Shown here: piece after piece, positions 18,116 to 28,521 of the stretch
Layout: every line of letters starts with the position of its first letter
How positions within the stretch are numbered: position 1 is the first letter of the stretch
Assembly (NCBI RefSeq): GCF_900105195.1
Contig: NZ_FNRX01000002.1
Span: forward strand, 4,340,001-4,404,000
DNA length: 64,000 nt
Direction of reading: 5' to 3'
Source: Rhodococcus pyridinivorans
Lineage (GTDB): Bacteria > Actinomycetota > Actinomycetes > Mycobacteriales > Mycobacteriaceae
Made by a program: the position numbers and the translations under genes
The notes under the pieces: generated by a model
The model's input: the letters and a program-made list of their open reading frames with translations, nothing else
What the model was told of the DNA's origin: nothing
Database searches by the model: none

Positions 18116-19909
18116 TCAGTCGAGATCTTCGGCGAGCTCCATCCATTGCTCCTCGGCCGCTTCCTTCTCCGCGACCACCTCACGCAACTGCGCGTCGAGT
18201 TTCTGCAGCCGGTCAGGATCGGTCGCCGCCTCCGCGAGGTCGTGGTGCAGCTTCTCCTCCTTCTCGGTCAGCTTCGCGACGAGACGCTCCAGGCGCGACA
18301 GTTCCTTGCGCGCGGTGCGTTCGGCGGCACCGTCGCGCTTCTTCGGCTGCTCGGCGGCGTCACCGGTCTTCGAGACGGTCGACGCCACCGACGGCACGTC
18401 GCCGTCGCCCATGGCCGCGCGCCGGCGCAGGTACTCCTCGATGCCACCGGGAAGGTTCGTCAGGCGGCCGTCGCCGAACAGGGCCCACGTCGAATCACAG
18501 ATGCGTTCGACGAGATACCGGTCGTGGCTGATGACCACGAGGGTTCCGGCCCAGCCGTCGAGCAGGTCCTCGAGCTGCTGGAGGGTGTCGATGTCGAGGT
18601 CGTTGGTGGGCTCGTCGAGGAGCAGCACGTTCGGTTCGGCCATGAGCACGCGCGTGAGCTGCAACCGGCGACGCTCACCACCGGACAGGTCGCCGACGGG
18701 GGTGCGCTGCCGCGCCGGTGTGAAGCCCAGACGTTCGGCGAGCTGACCGGCGGAGATCTCCTTGTCGCCCAGTGTGATCCGCTCGGCGACGTCCTTGACG
18801 GCGTCGAGCACCCGCATGTCGGTGGGCAGGTCGTCGAGTTCCTGCCGCAGCCAGCCGATCTCGACGGTCTGCCCCTGGACGCGACGTCCCTGCGCCGGTT
18901 CGAGTTCGCCCGCGAGCGTGCGCAGCAGGGTCGTCTTGCCCGAACCGTTGACGCCGACGAGACCGATCCGCTCGCCCGGACCGAGACGCCAGGTGAGGTC
19001 GCGGACCAGTTCGCGCCCGTCCGGGGTGGTGAGGGTGGCGTCCTCGAGTTCGATGACGACGCGGCCCAGGCGGCGCTTCGCGAACGATGCCAGCGCCACC
19101 GAGTCGCGCGGCGGCGGCACGTTCGCGATCAGCGCTTCGGCGGCCTCGATGCGGTACTTCGGCTTGGACGTGCGGGCCGGAGCTCCGCGACGCAGCCACG
19201 CGAGTTCCTTGCGCGCGAGATTGCGGCGGCGTTCTTCCATCGCGTCGGCCTGGCGGGCACGCTCGGCGCGCGCGAAGATCCAGTCGTTGTAGCCGCCCTC
19301 GTAGCTCTCGACCCGGCCGTTCACGACCTCCCAGGTGCGCGTCGCGACGGTATCGAGGAACCAGCGGTCGTGGGTGACGACGACGAGCGCGCTGCGCCGC
19401 GACAGCAGGTGCTCGGCGAGCCACTGCACGCCTTCGACGTCGAGATGGTTCGTGGGCTCGTCGAGGACGAGCAGGTCGAGATCCTGCACGAGGGCTGCGG
19501 CGAGGGCGACCCGGCGACGCTCACCACCGGACAGACCGTCGACGACCGCGTCGAGACCGAGATTGTCGATGCCGATACCGGTGAGCACCGAGCGGATGCG
19601 CGCATCACCGGCCCACTCGTGCTCGGCCACATCGAGCGGCCCGAGGACCACCTCGCCGACGGTCGAGCCCTCCGGCAGACCGCCGCGCTGCGTCACGACG
19701 GCCATGCGCAGACCGTTCACGCGGCTCACCCGGCCCGAATCGGGCTCCTCGATGCCGGCGAGCACCTCGAGCATCGTCGTCTTGCCGCCGCCGTTGAGGC
19801 CGACGACACCGATCCGCTCCCCCTCGTTCACGCCGAGGGACACCGAGTCGAGTAACGGCTTGATGCCGAACGACTTCGAGACCTGTTCGAGGTTGATCAG
19901 ATTCGCCAC
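18116..19909 (-). CDS. ABC-F family ATPase (Uup-like)
   Basis: ABC-F proteins carry two ABC ATPase cassettes without membrane domains and act on the ribosome. GTG 19909 gives 597 residues. Cassette 1 has Walker A GLNGGGKTTM, signature LSGGERRRVALA and Walker B LLVLDEPTNHLD; cassette 2 has GVNGSGKTTL, LSGGERRRLQL and VLLLDEPTNDLD. A P-site-loop-type linker lies between, and a C-terminal coiled coil (about residues 525-597, Glu/Lys/Arg-rich) is as in Uup and resistance ABC-Fs. Roles could be rescue of stalled ribosomes or antibiotic protection; sequence alone cannot tell. The start lacks a clear SD. Confidence 0.88.
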   Translation of the reverse strand: MANLINLEQVSKSFGIKPLLDSVSLGVNEGERIGVVGLNGGGKTTMLEVLAGIEEPDSGRVSRVNGLRMAVVTQRGGLPEGSTVGEVVLGPLDVAEHEWAGDARIRSVLTGIGIDNLGLDAVVDGLSGGERRRVALAAALVQDLDLLVLDEPTNHLDVEGVQWLAEHLLSRRSALVVVTHDRWFLDTVATRTWEVVNGRVESYEGGYNDWIFARAERARQADAMEERRRNLARKELAWLRRGAPARTSKPKYRIEAAEALIANVPPPRDSVALASFAKRRLGRVVIELEDATLTTPDGRELVRDLTWRLGPGERIGLVGVNGSGKTTLLRTLAGELEPAQGRRVQGQTVEIGWLRQELDDLPTDMRVLDAVKDVAERITLGDKEISAGQLAERLGFTPARQRTPVGDLSGGERRRLQLTRVLMAEPNVLLLDEPTNDLDIDTLQQLEDLLDGWAGTLVVISHDRYLVERICDSTWALFGDGRLTNLPGGIEEYLRRRAAMGDGDVPSVASTVSKTGDAAEQPKKRDGAAERTARKELSRLERLVAKLTEKEEKLHHDLAEAATDPDRLQKLDAQLREVVAEKEAAEEQWMELAEDLD

Positions 19910-19952
19910 GTGGAGGAACGCCTTCCGAGAATTGCGGGGATGTACTACAGGA

Positions 19953-20888
19953 TCAGGAGTGTGCGGGATCGGCGTCGCCGACGACACGGGCTCCGGGCAC
20001 CGGACCGGAGGCGACCCGCACCGTACGGCACACACCGGCACCGGCGAGTTCGGCACTCACGGTGACGGCGGCGTGCTGGTCCTCGACGAGGAACGCGCAG
20101 GTGGGGCCGGAACCGGAGACGATGCCCGCCAGGGCCCCGGCCTCGACACCCGCCCGGAGCGTGCGTCGCAGCATCGGGTCGAGGGACAGGGCCGCGGCCT
20201 GCAGGTCGTTGCCGAGCAGCGGCGCGAGCTGGTGGGCGTCGCCGGAGCCGAGCGCGGAGAGCACGGCATCCGCGCTGCCGATGCGCTGAGGTTCTCCCTC
20301 GGCACGCAGCCGGTCGAGTTCACGGAAGACGACCGGTGTGGACAGGCCCCCCTTCGCGAGGGCCAGTACCCAGTGGAAGGTGCCGCGGGTGAGGACGGGG
20401 ACGAGGCGCTCGCCCCGCCCTGTTCCGATCGCCGTTCCGCCGTGGAGGCAGAAGGGCACGTCGCTGCCGAGGCGGACGGCGAGATCCGCGAGGTCCTCCC
20501 GGGGCGCCCCGATGCCCCACAGTGTGTCGAGCGCGACCAGCGTCGCGGCAGCGTCGGCGCTGCCACCGGCCATTCCGCCGGCCACGGGGATGCCCTTGTC
20601 GATCGTGATCGCCACGTCGGGTGTACGTGCGGCCCGTTCCGCCATCATCTCGGCGGCGCGCCACGCCAGGTTCGTCGAATCGGTAGGCACCGACTCGGCG
20701 CCCGCGCCGCGCACCGTCACGCTCAGGGTGTCGGCCGGGACCACCGACACCTCGTCGTACAGGGACAGAGCCTGGAAGACGGTGTGCAGGTCGTGGTAGC
20801 CGTCAGGACGGAGGTCACCCACCGCGAGATGCAGGTTGACCTTGGACGGGACCCTCACTGTCACGGGGGTCGGCACGACGGAAAGCAC
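19953..20888 (-). CDS. ispE: 4-diphosphocytidyl-2-C-methyl-D-erythritol kinase
   Basis: IspE phosphorylates CDP-ME in the non-mevalonate isoprenoid pathway. The 311-residue GHMP kinase starts with [24 protein letters not shown] and has the ATP loop [32 protein letters not shown] and the C-terminal [11 protein letters not shown] glycine-rich motif. Start is GTG 20888. In M. tuberculosis it is the last gene of rpfB-ksgA-ispE; here cspA and an exported-protein gene separate it from ksgA. The downstream ABC-F gene on the same strand starts 44 bp after its stop. Confidence 0.95.
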   Translation of the reverse strand: MLSVVPTPVTVRVPSKVNLHLAVGDLRPDGYHDLHTVFQALSLYDEVSVVPADTLSVTVRGAGAESVPTDSTNLAWRAAEMMAERAARTPDVAITIDKGIPVAGGMAGGSADAAATLVALDTLWGIGAPREDLADLAVRLGSDVPFCLHGGTAIGTGRGERLVPVLTRGTFHWVLALAKGGLSTPVVFRELDRLRAEGEPQRIGSADAVLSALGSGDAHQLAPLLGNDLQAAALSLDPMLRRTLRAGVEAGALAGIVSGSGPTCAFLVEDQHAAVTVSAELAGAGVCRTVRVASGPVPGARVVGDADPAHS

Positions 20889-20977
20889 GAGTACAGAGCT
20901 TACTCGGGATACGGATGCTTCCCGACCGCCGCGGCCACGCTCTACGATCGATCGACTCTGAACACTCTGGAGGAAAT

Positions 20978-21244
20978 GTGACTCGTTCCGTACGTAATGC
21001 GGTCGCCGTCTGCGCCGTCGCCGTGGCGGCCACCATGGGAACCGCCGGCGTCGCCTCGGCCGAACCGGCTCCGCCGCGCGTCTGCTCGCTCGGCGACCTG
21101 GTCCTGCGCTCGCTGAATCTCGTGGACTGCGTGACCCCTCCCACGGGCTCCGCCGGAATGGCGACCGGCTCCGCCGACTCGGCGGGCTCGTCGACCGGTT
21201 CGTCGAACTTGGGCATCACCGGTTACGGGGCAATGATCGGCTGA
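20978..21244 (+). CDS. small exported protein with signal peptide
   Basis: GTG 20978, preceded by GGAGGAAAT, gives 88 residues. A classic Sec signal peptide is seen: Arg-containing n-region, hydrophobic [20 protein letters not shown] core and Ala-Ser-Ala before EPAPP (cleavage near residue 31). The mature part of about 57 residues has two cysteines (CSLGDL...VDC) that could form one disulfide and a Ser/Gly-rich tail ending [10 protein letters not shown] do not recognise a family. It sits between ispE and cspA on the opposite strand and ends at a perfect terminator. Confidence 0.75.
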   Translation: MTRSVRNAVAVCAVAVAATMGTAGVASAEPAPPRVCSLGDLVLRSLNLVDCVTPPTGSAGMATGSADSAGSSTGSSNLGITGYGAMIG

Positions 21245-21254
21245 CCGGACGAAC

Positions 21255-21292
21255 GAATCCGGGCCGGCACCCTGAGGTGCCGGCCCGGATTC
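21255..21292. terminator. perfect 17-bp bidirectional terminator hairpin
   Basis: Arms 21255-21271 and 21276-21292 are perfectly complementary around the tetraloop CTGA. It lies between the converging small exported-protein gene and cspA and can end both. Confidence 0.9.
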
Positions 21293-21307
21293 GGAGAATT
21301 ATCGGTA

Positions 21308-21514
21308 TCAGCCGATGACGTTCACGCCGGTGGCCTGCGGGCCCTTCTGGCCCTGGCCGATCTCGAAGCTCACGCGCTGGTTCTCCTCGAGGGTGCGGAA
21401 GCCGCGGCCCTGGATCTCGGAGAAGTGCACGAAGACGTCAGCGGAGCCGTCCGAGGGAGCGATGAAGCCGAAGCCCTTTTCGCCGTTGAACCACTTCACA
21501 GTACCTTCAGCCAT
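21308..21514 (-). CDS. cold-shock protein (CspA family)
   Basis: A 68-residue single cold-shock domain. The RNP1 motif is [10 protein letters not shown] and RNP2 is DVFVHFSEI; the chain starts [13 protein letters not shown] 21514 has GAAGGA upstream. The protein binds single-stranded nucleic acid and acts as an RNA chaperone. The 226 bp up to ksgA (21515-21740) hold no gene; they are AT-richer and long enough for the leader typical of csp mRNAs, though I identify no specific element. Confidence 0.95.
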   Translation of the reverse strand: MAEGTVKWFNGEKGFGFIAPSDGSADVFVHFSEIQGRGFRTLEENQRVSFEIGQGQKGPQATGVNVIG

Positions 21515-21740
21515 GTTGCTGTCCTTCACTTGCAGGCAGAACGGATGTAGACGTTCTGTCTCGTCGGGAGTCGGTTTCGGCCCCCGGGTCTGTCACTACA
21601 CGGCTGAAACGATTCCATCGTGGCTATCGCATCCGCTCGCAACCAGAAATGTGCGAGGGGTAAACCACGAACACACTACCTAACGACCGAGGACAACTTA
21701 ACCACACATCGCATCCGACCGCCAGGAAGAGTGACCGGGA

Positions 21741-22649
21741 TCACTCCACCCCTGCGAGCCGCACGAAGGCTGCGGCGTCGAGCTTCTCCCCGCGGGTCGA
21801 CGGCTCGATACCGGCCGCCAGCAGGCGCCTCTCGGCCTCCGCGGGCGAACCTGCCCATCCACTCAACGCTGCGCGCAACGTCTTTCGCCGTTGAGCGAAG
21901 GCCGCGTCGACGACGGCGAAGACCCGGGCGCGTGTCCGGGCGTCGGTGGGCCACGGTGGCTCCGCATAGCGGTCGACACGCACGAGGCCCGATTCCACCT
22001 GGGGAACGGGCCAGAAGACCGCACGCCCGACGGCGCCGGCCCTGCGGACGTCGCCGAAGAACCGCGCCTTCACGCTGGGTACGCCGTAGATCTTACCGCC
22101 CGGTTCTGCTGCGAGCCGATCGGCGACCTCGGCCTGCACCATCACGAGAGCGGTTCGCAGAGTAGGGAATTCAGAGAAAAGGTGCAGCAGCACCGGCACC
22201 GCGACGTTGTAGGGCAGGTTCGCGACCAGCGCGGTGGGCGTGACGGGAAGATCCTTCGGCAGCACCTTCATCGCGTCCATGTGCACGACGTCGAAGCGGT
22301 CGGCGAGCTGCGGGGCCCGCTCCCGCACGGTAACGGGAATACGCTGCGCGAGAACGGGATCGAGCTCGACAGCGACCACACGGTCGACGACGTCGAGCAG
22401 GGCGAGGGTGAGCGAACCCAGGCCCGGCCCGACCTCGAGCACGACATCCTCAGGGCCGACCCCGGCGACGTTGACGATGCGGCGCACCGTGTTCGCGTCG
22501 TGCACGAAGTTCTGGCCGAGCTGCTTCGTCGGGCGCACCCCGAACTCCTCCGCGAGTGCGCGGACCTCGGCGGGCCCGAGCAGCGCGGCGAGGCCGCGCG
22601 GAGAAGCCGGAGTGGCCCTCGGAGTGGTTTCGGGATCGTCTGCTGACAC
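21741..22649 (-). CDS. ksgA: 16S rRNA dimethyladenosine transferase
   Basis: KsgA/RsmA dimethylates the two adjacent adenines near the 3' end of 16S rRNA. The 302-residue protein has [18 protein letters not shown], the SAM motif [12 protein letters not shown], acidic DPVLAQRI, the catalytic [13 protein letters not shown] (NLPY) and a C-terminal helical RRKTLRAAL region. GTG 22649 begins 53 bp after the rpfB stop, so the two are probably one transcript as in M. tuberculosis. Confidence 0.96.
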   Translation of the reverse strand: MSADDPETTPRATPASPRGLAALLGPAEVRALAEEFGVRPTKQLGQNFVHDANTVRRIVNVAGVGPEDVVLEVGPGLGSLTLALLDVVDRVVAVELDPVLAQRIPVTVRERAPQLADRFDVVHMDAMKVLPKDLPVTPTALVANLPYNVAVPVLLHLFSEFPTLRTALVMVQAEVADRLAAEPGGKIYGVPSVKARFFGDVRRAGAVGRAVFWPVPQVESGLVRVDRYAEPPWPTDARTRARVFAVVDAAFAQRRKTLRAALSGWAGSPAEAERRLLAAGIEPSTRGEKLDAAAFVRLAGVE

Positions 22650-22702
22650 GTGGTGAACCTAGCGCACTCGGGAGCAGGTCACACCGCGCACACCCGCGCC
22701 GG

Positions 22703-23977
<1,275 letters not shown>

Positions 23978-24187
23978 TCATTTTCCAGTGTCCGAAATCG
24001 CCATTTTCGATCGACACTCGGAAGAAGAACTTCCTCGCGATTCGGGCGGCAAGGACATGGACTCCGTGAGGTAGCCGAGGATCGCGCGCAGCTGTGCCCT
24101 GCCCCATGCGGGGGCGTTCGAGGTGCCGATGCCCACAGGCTCGGACGGAGCGGCCGGCTTCGCGGGCGCAGCGGTTTCCGGGACCGC
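23978..24187 (-). pseudogene. orphan C-terminal coding fragment
   Basis: A 70-codon frame without a usable start (it opens just after a TAG at 24188-24190) reads like the end of a real protein: PAKPAAPSEPVGIGTSN, APAWGRAQLRAILGYLTES, then a Ser-rich tail. The APAWGRAQLRAILGYL segment is reminiscent of the C-terminal helix of NADPH-dependent FMN reductases. It lies directly behind the sulfatase gene and may be a leftover of a gene lost when the sulfatase region arrived. Low certainty. Confidence 0.35.
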
Positions 24188-24222
24188 CTACCGATGGTCG
24201 CGGTTGCCGGTGATCGGCTTCG

Positions 24223-25902
24223 TCAGCGTCCGGCCGACCCGCTGGGAATCGGGAGATCGGCGGATCCGCTCGGTACGGGGAACTGCGGAATCGTCACAGC
24301 CGGGGTGGTGCCCGTGCGGGCCATCACGTCCATCAGGACGGCGTGCATGGTCGCGACCTGCACCGGGTCGAAGTTCGCGAGATCGAGCGGGTTCGCGCGG
24401 TTGCGCGTCTCGAGCGGATCGTCGTGCAGGTCGTAGAGCTCGAACTGCGGCAGCGCGCGTCCCGACGGATCGAAGTACATCGCGTACTTCCACCTGTCCT
24501 GCCGGACAGCACGAATGTGGTTGGGCTGCTTCACCGTCGTCTGCCCGTTGGCCGCGGCGGCGTTCTCGTCGTCGAAGGTGAACAGGACGGTGTCCTGCAC
24601 CTGTGGCGGCGTGCCACCGGACGACGCGCCCTCGATGACGGGCGTGAGGTCGACGCCCTTGAACGTCCACGCCGAACGGTCGGGCACGGCGGCCATCGTC
24701 GCGAGGGTGGGCATGACGTCGATCAGCGACGCGAGCGCGTCGGTGGAGACCGGCCTCGGGAACATCACCGGATTGCTCACCACGAGAGGGACATTGAGCG
24801 TCTCCTCGTAGGCGTTGAAGGCCTTCTGGCGGAGTCCGCCGTGGGAGAGCCCCATCTCACCGTGGTCGGCCACCCGGAAGACGACGGTGCGTTCGCGCAT
24901 GCCCGAAACCGATTCCAGCGCATCGAGAACCGTCCCGATGTGCTGGTCGACGACCTTGTGCATGTAGGCGTACAGGTTGACGTACTGCCGTGCCGCTTCG
25001 GGACCGACGAGCGGACCGAGCGCACCTGCGAGCAGCAGGAGCAGTTCGGCCTGGGCGGTGGGCTTGAAGTTGCGGAGCAGGTCCTCGTCGATGGTGGGCG
25101 GCAGGTCGATTCCCTGCTCGAAGGCTTCGGGTGCGAAGGCCCCGTAGTTGTTGCAGTCACCGTCGACCTGATCCCAAGTCTTCGGGTACGAGAGGATGTC
25201 GTGAGGATTGGCGAACGACACGATGAGCGCGAACGGCCTGTCGTCGGAGGCGCTGCGCGACCGCAGGAATTCGGCGGCGTCGGAGGCGATCTTGCCGTCG
25301 CGGTCGGCGCAGCCACCCCCGAAGTTCTCGGGTGCTGTGTCCTGCCCCGCCTCCGGGGGCTCCCACCCCGCGAAGCCGTACCGCGCGATGTCGTCGGGCG
25401 ACGGGTCGCCGCCGTCGGCGCCCTTGCTCATGTGCCATTTGCCGCGGTAGTGGACGTCGTATCCGGCGGAGAGCAGCATCTTCGCCATGTTCTGGCCGTC
25501 CACCGGCAGCACGGGTTCGGTGGGCGAGAGCGTGCCACCCTCGGTGAGGGTGCTCACCACCCCGTGCTGGGCGGGATAGAGGCCGGTGAAGAACGTGCTG
25601 CGACTGGGCGAGCACATCGCGGCGTTGCAGAACGACCGCGTGAAGGTCAGCCCGGTGTCGGCCAGACGCTGCCGGTTGGGCAGGTTGTTGCGCGCCCAGT
25701 CGGCCGGCCAGTGCATCGGCTGGCGCTCCTGGTCGGTCATGATGATGAGGATGTTGGGACGCTGCGGTGTCCGAGGCTGTGCCGCAGATGATCCGGCGCC
25801 CACGAGGCCGGCAGCGAGGAGCGCACCCGCGCCCACGAGGAAGGTCCGTCGATTGACATTCCACGTGGTGTCGCGACGCGGAACAGCCTGCTGCACGGTC
25901 AT
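24223..25902 (-). CDS. Tat-type exported sulfatase
   Basis: A 559-residue alkaline-phosphatase-superfamily sulfatase hydrolysing an unknown sulfate ester outside the membrane. The N-terminus has a twin-arginine signal (NRRTFLVGAGALLAAGLVG) and ASSAAQ-like cleavage region. NILIIMTDQER carries the Ca-binding Asp, and FCNAAMCSPSRSTFFTGLYP contains CSPSR, whose Cys becomes formylglycine in type I sulfatases. LVSFANPHDIL-like and DHGEMGLSHGGLRQKAF motifs follow. No formylglycine-generating enzyme is in the window (EgtB only resembles one). ATG 25902 is chosen because it places the RR motif near the N-terminus. Confidence 0.85.
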   Translation of the reverse strand: MTVQQAVPRRDTTWNVNRRTFLVGAGALLAAGLVGAGSSAAQPRTPQRPNILIIMTDQERQPMHWPADWARNNLPNRQRLADTGLTFTRSFCNAAMCSPSRSTFFTGLYPAQHGVVSTLTEGGTLSPTEPVLPVDGQNMAKMLLSAGYDVHYRGKWHMSKGADGGDPSPDDIARYGFAGWEPPEAGQDTAPENFGGGCADRDGKIASDAAEFLRSRSASDDRPFALIVSFANPHDILSYPKTWDQVDGDCNNYGAFAPEAFEQGIDLPPTIDEDLLRNFKPTAQAELLLLLAGALGPLVGPEAARQYVNLYAYMHKVVDQHIGTVLDALESVSGMRERTVVFRVADHGEMGLSHGGLRQKAFNAYEETLNVPLVVSNPVMFPRPVSTDALASLIDVMPTLATMAAVPDRSAWTFKGVDLTPVIEGASSGGTPPQVQDTVLFTFDDENAAAANGQTTVKQPNHIRAVRQDRWKYAMYFDPSGRALPQFELYDLHDDPLETRNRANPLDLANFDPVQVATMHAVLMDVMARTGTTPAVTIPQFPVPSGSADLPIPSGSAGR

Positions 25903-26043
25903 ATCGGTCCTGTCGGAGAGATCCGTGAACGCGTATGTCGTGCAGGAGAATAACAAGACATATGCGTTGAGCGCGCGTCATCGGACGGAAGAGGCGCTGA
26001 GGACGATCGGGGGAAATCGTCCACAGCGCCGCGAAACCGCAGG

Positions 26044-26472
26044 TCAGGCCGTGCGCAGGAGCGGAACCTTCCGCGCGAGGAATCGGTCGACGCTGAACGC
26101 TCCCGCACCGACCGCGGCGAGTAGGAGGGCCCCTGCGCCGAGCGCGGCCACGAGTTCGAAACCACCGTCGCCGACGTAGATTCCGTTCTCCACGTGCACG
26201 ATGAAGAACGCGCCGAGCATGAGCAGGAACAGCAGGACGCCGAAGACGGGGACGAGCACACCGAGGATGAGCGCGAGACCGCCGAGGATCTCGATCCAGG
26301 TGGCGACGAACGCCGAGACGGCCGGGGCGGGCACGCCCATTCCTTCGAAGCCGGCCTTGGTGCCTTCGTATCCCCACGAATTGAACTTCTGCAGTCCGTG
26401 CGCGAGGAAGATGACGCCGAGTACGAGTCGGGCCACGAGGATGCCGAGGTCGCGGACGAGAGGGGTCTTCAT
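26044..26472 (-). CDS. DoxX family membrane protein
   Basis: A 142-residue DoxX/TQO-small-subunit-like protein with four hydrophobic segments: LGILVARLVLGVIFLAHGLQKF (residues about 8-29, the typical DoxX opening), AFVATWIEILGGLALILGVL, VFGVLLFLLMLGAFFIV and LVAALGAGALLLAAVGAGAF. Family members associate with redox or detoxification systems. ATG 26472 follows GAAAGG. Two copies of a palindromic operator lie directly upstream, so it is probably under a dedicated repressor, likely MarR/HxlR-like in response to electrophiles or thiol stress (inference). Confidence 0.85.
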   Translation of the reverse strand: MKTPLVRDLGILVARLVLGVIFLAHGLQKFNSWGYEGTKAGFEGMGVPAPAVSAFVATWIEILGGLALILGVLVPVFGVLLFLLMLGAFFIVHVENGIYVGDGGFELVAALGAGALLLAAVGAGAFSVDRFLARKVPLLRTA

Positions 26473-26508
26473 GTCGAGCCTTTCGGGTAGGAGGCCGGAG
26501 AGCCCCAC

Positions 26509-26557
26509 TTAGTTGAAGCGACAACTAAAGTAGCAGCCCTTGGTTGTAGCTTCAACC
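26509..26557 (-). promoter_or_regulatory. two copies of a palindromic operator upstream of doxX
   Basis: TTAGTTG-N6-CAACTAA (26509-26528, perfect 7-bp arms) and TTGGTTG-N6-CAACC (26540-26557, one outer mismatch) share the pattern TTG-N6-CAA. Their centres are about 31 bp apart, three helical turns, so dimers would sit on the same face. The second covers the stop codon of the upstream reductase gene. Confidence 0.65.
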
Positions 26558-27628
26558 AGACTTCTGCGCCGGTTCCGGACGGGTACCGGCGAACGCCTCC
26601 CCCAGCAACCGTCGCACGCCCACCTCCGTGACCTCCCGGGGATTCGGATACGGCTTCGCCGTCGCCAGTCGTGCCGCCTCGTCCAGATCGGACTCCCGGA
26701 ACCCCAGTTCCTCGAGACTCGTCGGCCCACCGGCCGCCGCCACGAGGTCGTAGACGCCCGCGGACGCCGAATCCGTGCCGAGCGCCTGCGCGACCCGCAC
26801 CATGACGTGCGGTACCGACGGTTCGTTGTAGGCGAGCGCGTGGGGCAGCACGACGGTGTGCGTGGCGGCATGCGGCAGGTCGAACGAGCCGCCCAGCACG
26901 TGACAGAGCTTGTGGTGCAGCCCCATTCCTGCCGAGGCGAGACAGGTTCCGGAGAGCCACGCCGCGAGCAGCAGATCCGAACGCCCCTCGGGATCGGCCG
27001 AATCCGCACCGAGCGCCGGGATACCCCGGGCGATCGCGGCCACGGCCTCGAGCGCGAGGGCGTCGACGATCGGATTGGCCTGTTCGGAGTAGAGGGCCTC
27101 GACCGCGTGGGCCATCGCGTTGATCGCGCTGGTCACCGCCAACGGAATGGGCATCGAGGTGGTGAACTCGACGTCGTAGATCACGGTCTCGGGAAGGATG
27201 TCGGGCGACGAACGCGTGGTTTTCACCCCGTCGGCGGTCTCACCGAGAACGGGCGTCACCTCCGACCCGGCGTAGGTCGTCGGCAGGATCACCTGATCGA
27301 TCCCCGTGCGGAGTGCCAGTGCCTTGGCCAGTCCTGTGGTCGAGCCGCCACCCACCGCGACGACCGCATCGACGTCGTGCTCGGTGACCCGGCCGAGGAC
27401 CCGTTCGGTCACCTCGACCGGCGTGTGCATCACCGCGCCGTCGAAACGCGCGACCTGCAGATCGCCGAGATACTTCTCGACCAGTTCCGCCTGGTGCCGC
27501 ACGTGCTCGCCGGCGAGCAGCAAAACGCGGGAACGATCGAGTCGACGTACTTCGTCCGCGACCCGCGAGGCGGTACCGGGGCCGAAGATCACACGTACCG
27601 GATGAGAGTTGTAGACGAAGGAGCGCAT
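26552..27628 (-). CDS. maleylacetate reductase-like iron-containing alcohol dehydrogenase family protein
   Basis: A 358-residue group III dehydrogenase. VVAVGGGSTTGLAKALALR is the nucleotide-binding loop with the GGGSxxG pattern, ILPTTYAGSEVTPVLGETADGVKTT is the pattern seen in maleylacetate reductases, and HHKLCHVLGGSFDLPHAATHTVVLPH supplies metal-ligand-type His residues (HxxxH...H). Maleylacetate reductases take maleylacetate to 3-oxoadipate in chloroaromatic, resorcinol and hydroxyquinol degradation; no other gene of such a pathway is nearby, so the substrate is unproven. Start ATG 27628. Its end overlaps the doxX operator. Confidence 0.8.
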   Translation of the reverse strand: MRSFVYNSHPVRVIFGPGTASRVADEVRRLDRSRVLLLAGEHVRHQAELVEKYLGDLQVARFDGAVMHTPVEVTERVLGRVTEHDVDAVVAVGGGSTTGLAKALALRTGIDQVILPTTYAGSEVTPVLGETADGVKTTRSSPDILPETVIYDVEFTTSMPIPLAVTSAINAMAHAVEALYSEQANPIVDALALEAVAAIARGIPALGADSADPEGRSDLLLAAWLSGTCLASAGMGLHHKLCHVLGGSFDLPHAATHTVVLPHALAYNEPSVPHVMVRVAQALGTDSASAGVYDLVAAAGGPTSLEELGFRESDLDEAARLATAKPYPNPREVTEVGVRRLLGEAFAGTRPEPAQKSG

Positions 27629-27668
27629 GCCCGTATTCTCACGACGGGAGTGGGGACGCGCGTGCCCT

Positions 27669-28499
27669 TTACGAAAGTCCGTACACCCGCTCGGCGTTCG
27701 CGGTGGTGGCCGCCGCCAGTTCCTCGGCGTCCTCGCCCCGCACCTCGGCGAGCGCGCGCACGGTGTACGGCAGGCAGTACGACTCGTTCGGCGCGCCCCG
27801 GAAGGGATGCGGGGTCAGGAACGGCGCGTCGGTCTCCACCAGCACCAGCTCGCGGGGCACGAGCGGCGCCGCTTCACGCAGGGCCTTCGCGTTCTTGAAA
27901 CTCACGGTGCCCGAGAAGCTCAGCAGGTATCCGGCGTCGACGCAGCGGCGGGCCATGCCGGCATCCGACGAGAAGCAGTGGAAGATCACCTTCTCGGGTG
28001 CGCCCTCGTCGTGCAGGACACGCAGCAGGTCGGCGTCGGCCTCGCGGTTGTGGATCATCAGCGGCTTGCCGAGTCGCTTCGCGAGGTCGATGTGCCAGCG
28101 GAAGCCCTCCTCCTGCTCGGCCGGTTCGGCGCACCCGTCGAGCTTGCCGGGCCAGTAGAGGTCGAGGCCGGTCTCCCCCACCGCGACGCAGCGCGGGTCG
28201 GCGGCGAGTTTCTCGATCTCGGCGCGGGTAGCGTCGTCGAGACTGTTCGCGCGGGTGGGATGGATGGCGACGGCCGCGTGGACGCGGTCGTCCCAGTGCG
28301 CAGCCCGCACGGCGAAACGCGCCGCCTCGAGATCGTCGGCGACGGTGACGATGCGTCCGACCCCCACCGCGGCGGCACGATCGACGATCGCGGAGGTCGT
28401 CGCGGCGTCCTCGGCACCGCACGCGTCGAGGTGCGTGTGGGCGTCGACGAGGGGACTCAACGGCTGCGGGGCTTCGGGGGCGGGACGGGCTGCGCTCAC
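27669..28499 (-). CDS. tatD: TatD family metal-dependent hydrolase
   Basis: A 276-residue TatD-type phosphohydrolase/DNase with the metal-binding [12 protein letters not shown] at its N-terminus (HxH), [12 protein letters not shown] (Glu ligand), [28 protein letters not shown] and [18 protein letters not shown] 28499 lies 22 bp from the divergent metG start, with a perfectly spaced TAGTTT for leaderless expression. TatD and metG adjacency matches M. tuberculosis Rv1008/metS. Confidence 0.94.
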   Translation of the reverse strand: MSAARPAPEAPQPLSPLVDAHTHLDACGAEDAATTSAIVDRAAAVGVGRIVTVADDLEAARFAVRAAHWDDRVHAAVAIHPTRANSLDDATRAEIEKLAADPRCVAVGETGLDLYWPGKLDGCAEPAEQEEGFRWHIDLAKRLGKPLMIHNREADADLLRVLHDEGAPEKVIFHCFSSDAGMARRCVDAGYLLSFSGTVSFKNAKALREAAPLVPRELVLVETDAPFLTPHPFRGAPNESYCLPYTVRALAEVRGEDAEELAAATTANAERVYGLS

Positions 28500-28521
28500 G
28501 CCCTATAAACTACTGGCCACC
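28500..28521. promoter_or_regulatory. 22-bp divergent promoter region tatD/metG
   Basis: On the minus strand TAGTTT (complement of 28507-28512) is 7 nt before the tatD GTG, the spacing of a leaderless transcript. On the plus strand TAAACT (28506-28511) or TATAAA (28504-28509) lies 10-12 nt before the metG ATG. The two -10 elements occupy the same bases. Confidence 0.55.
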
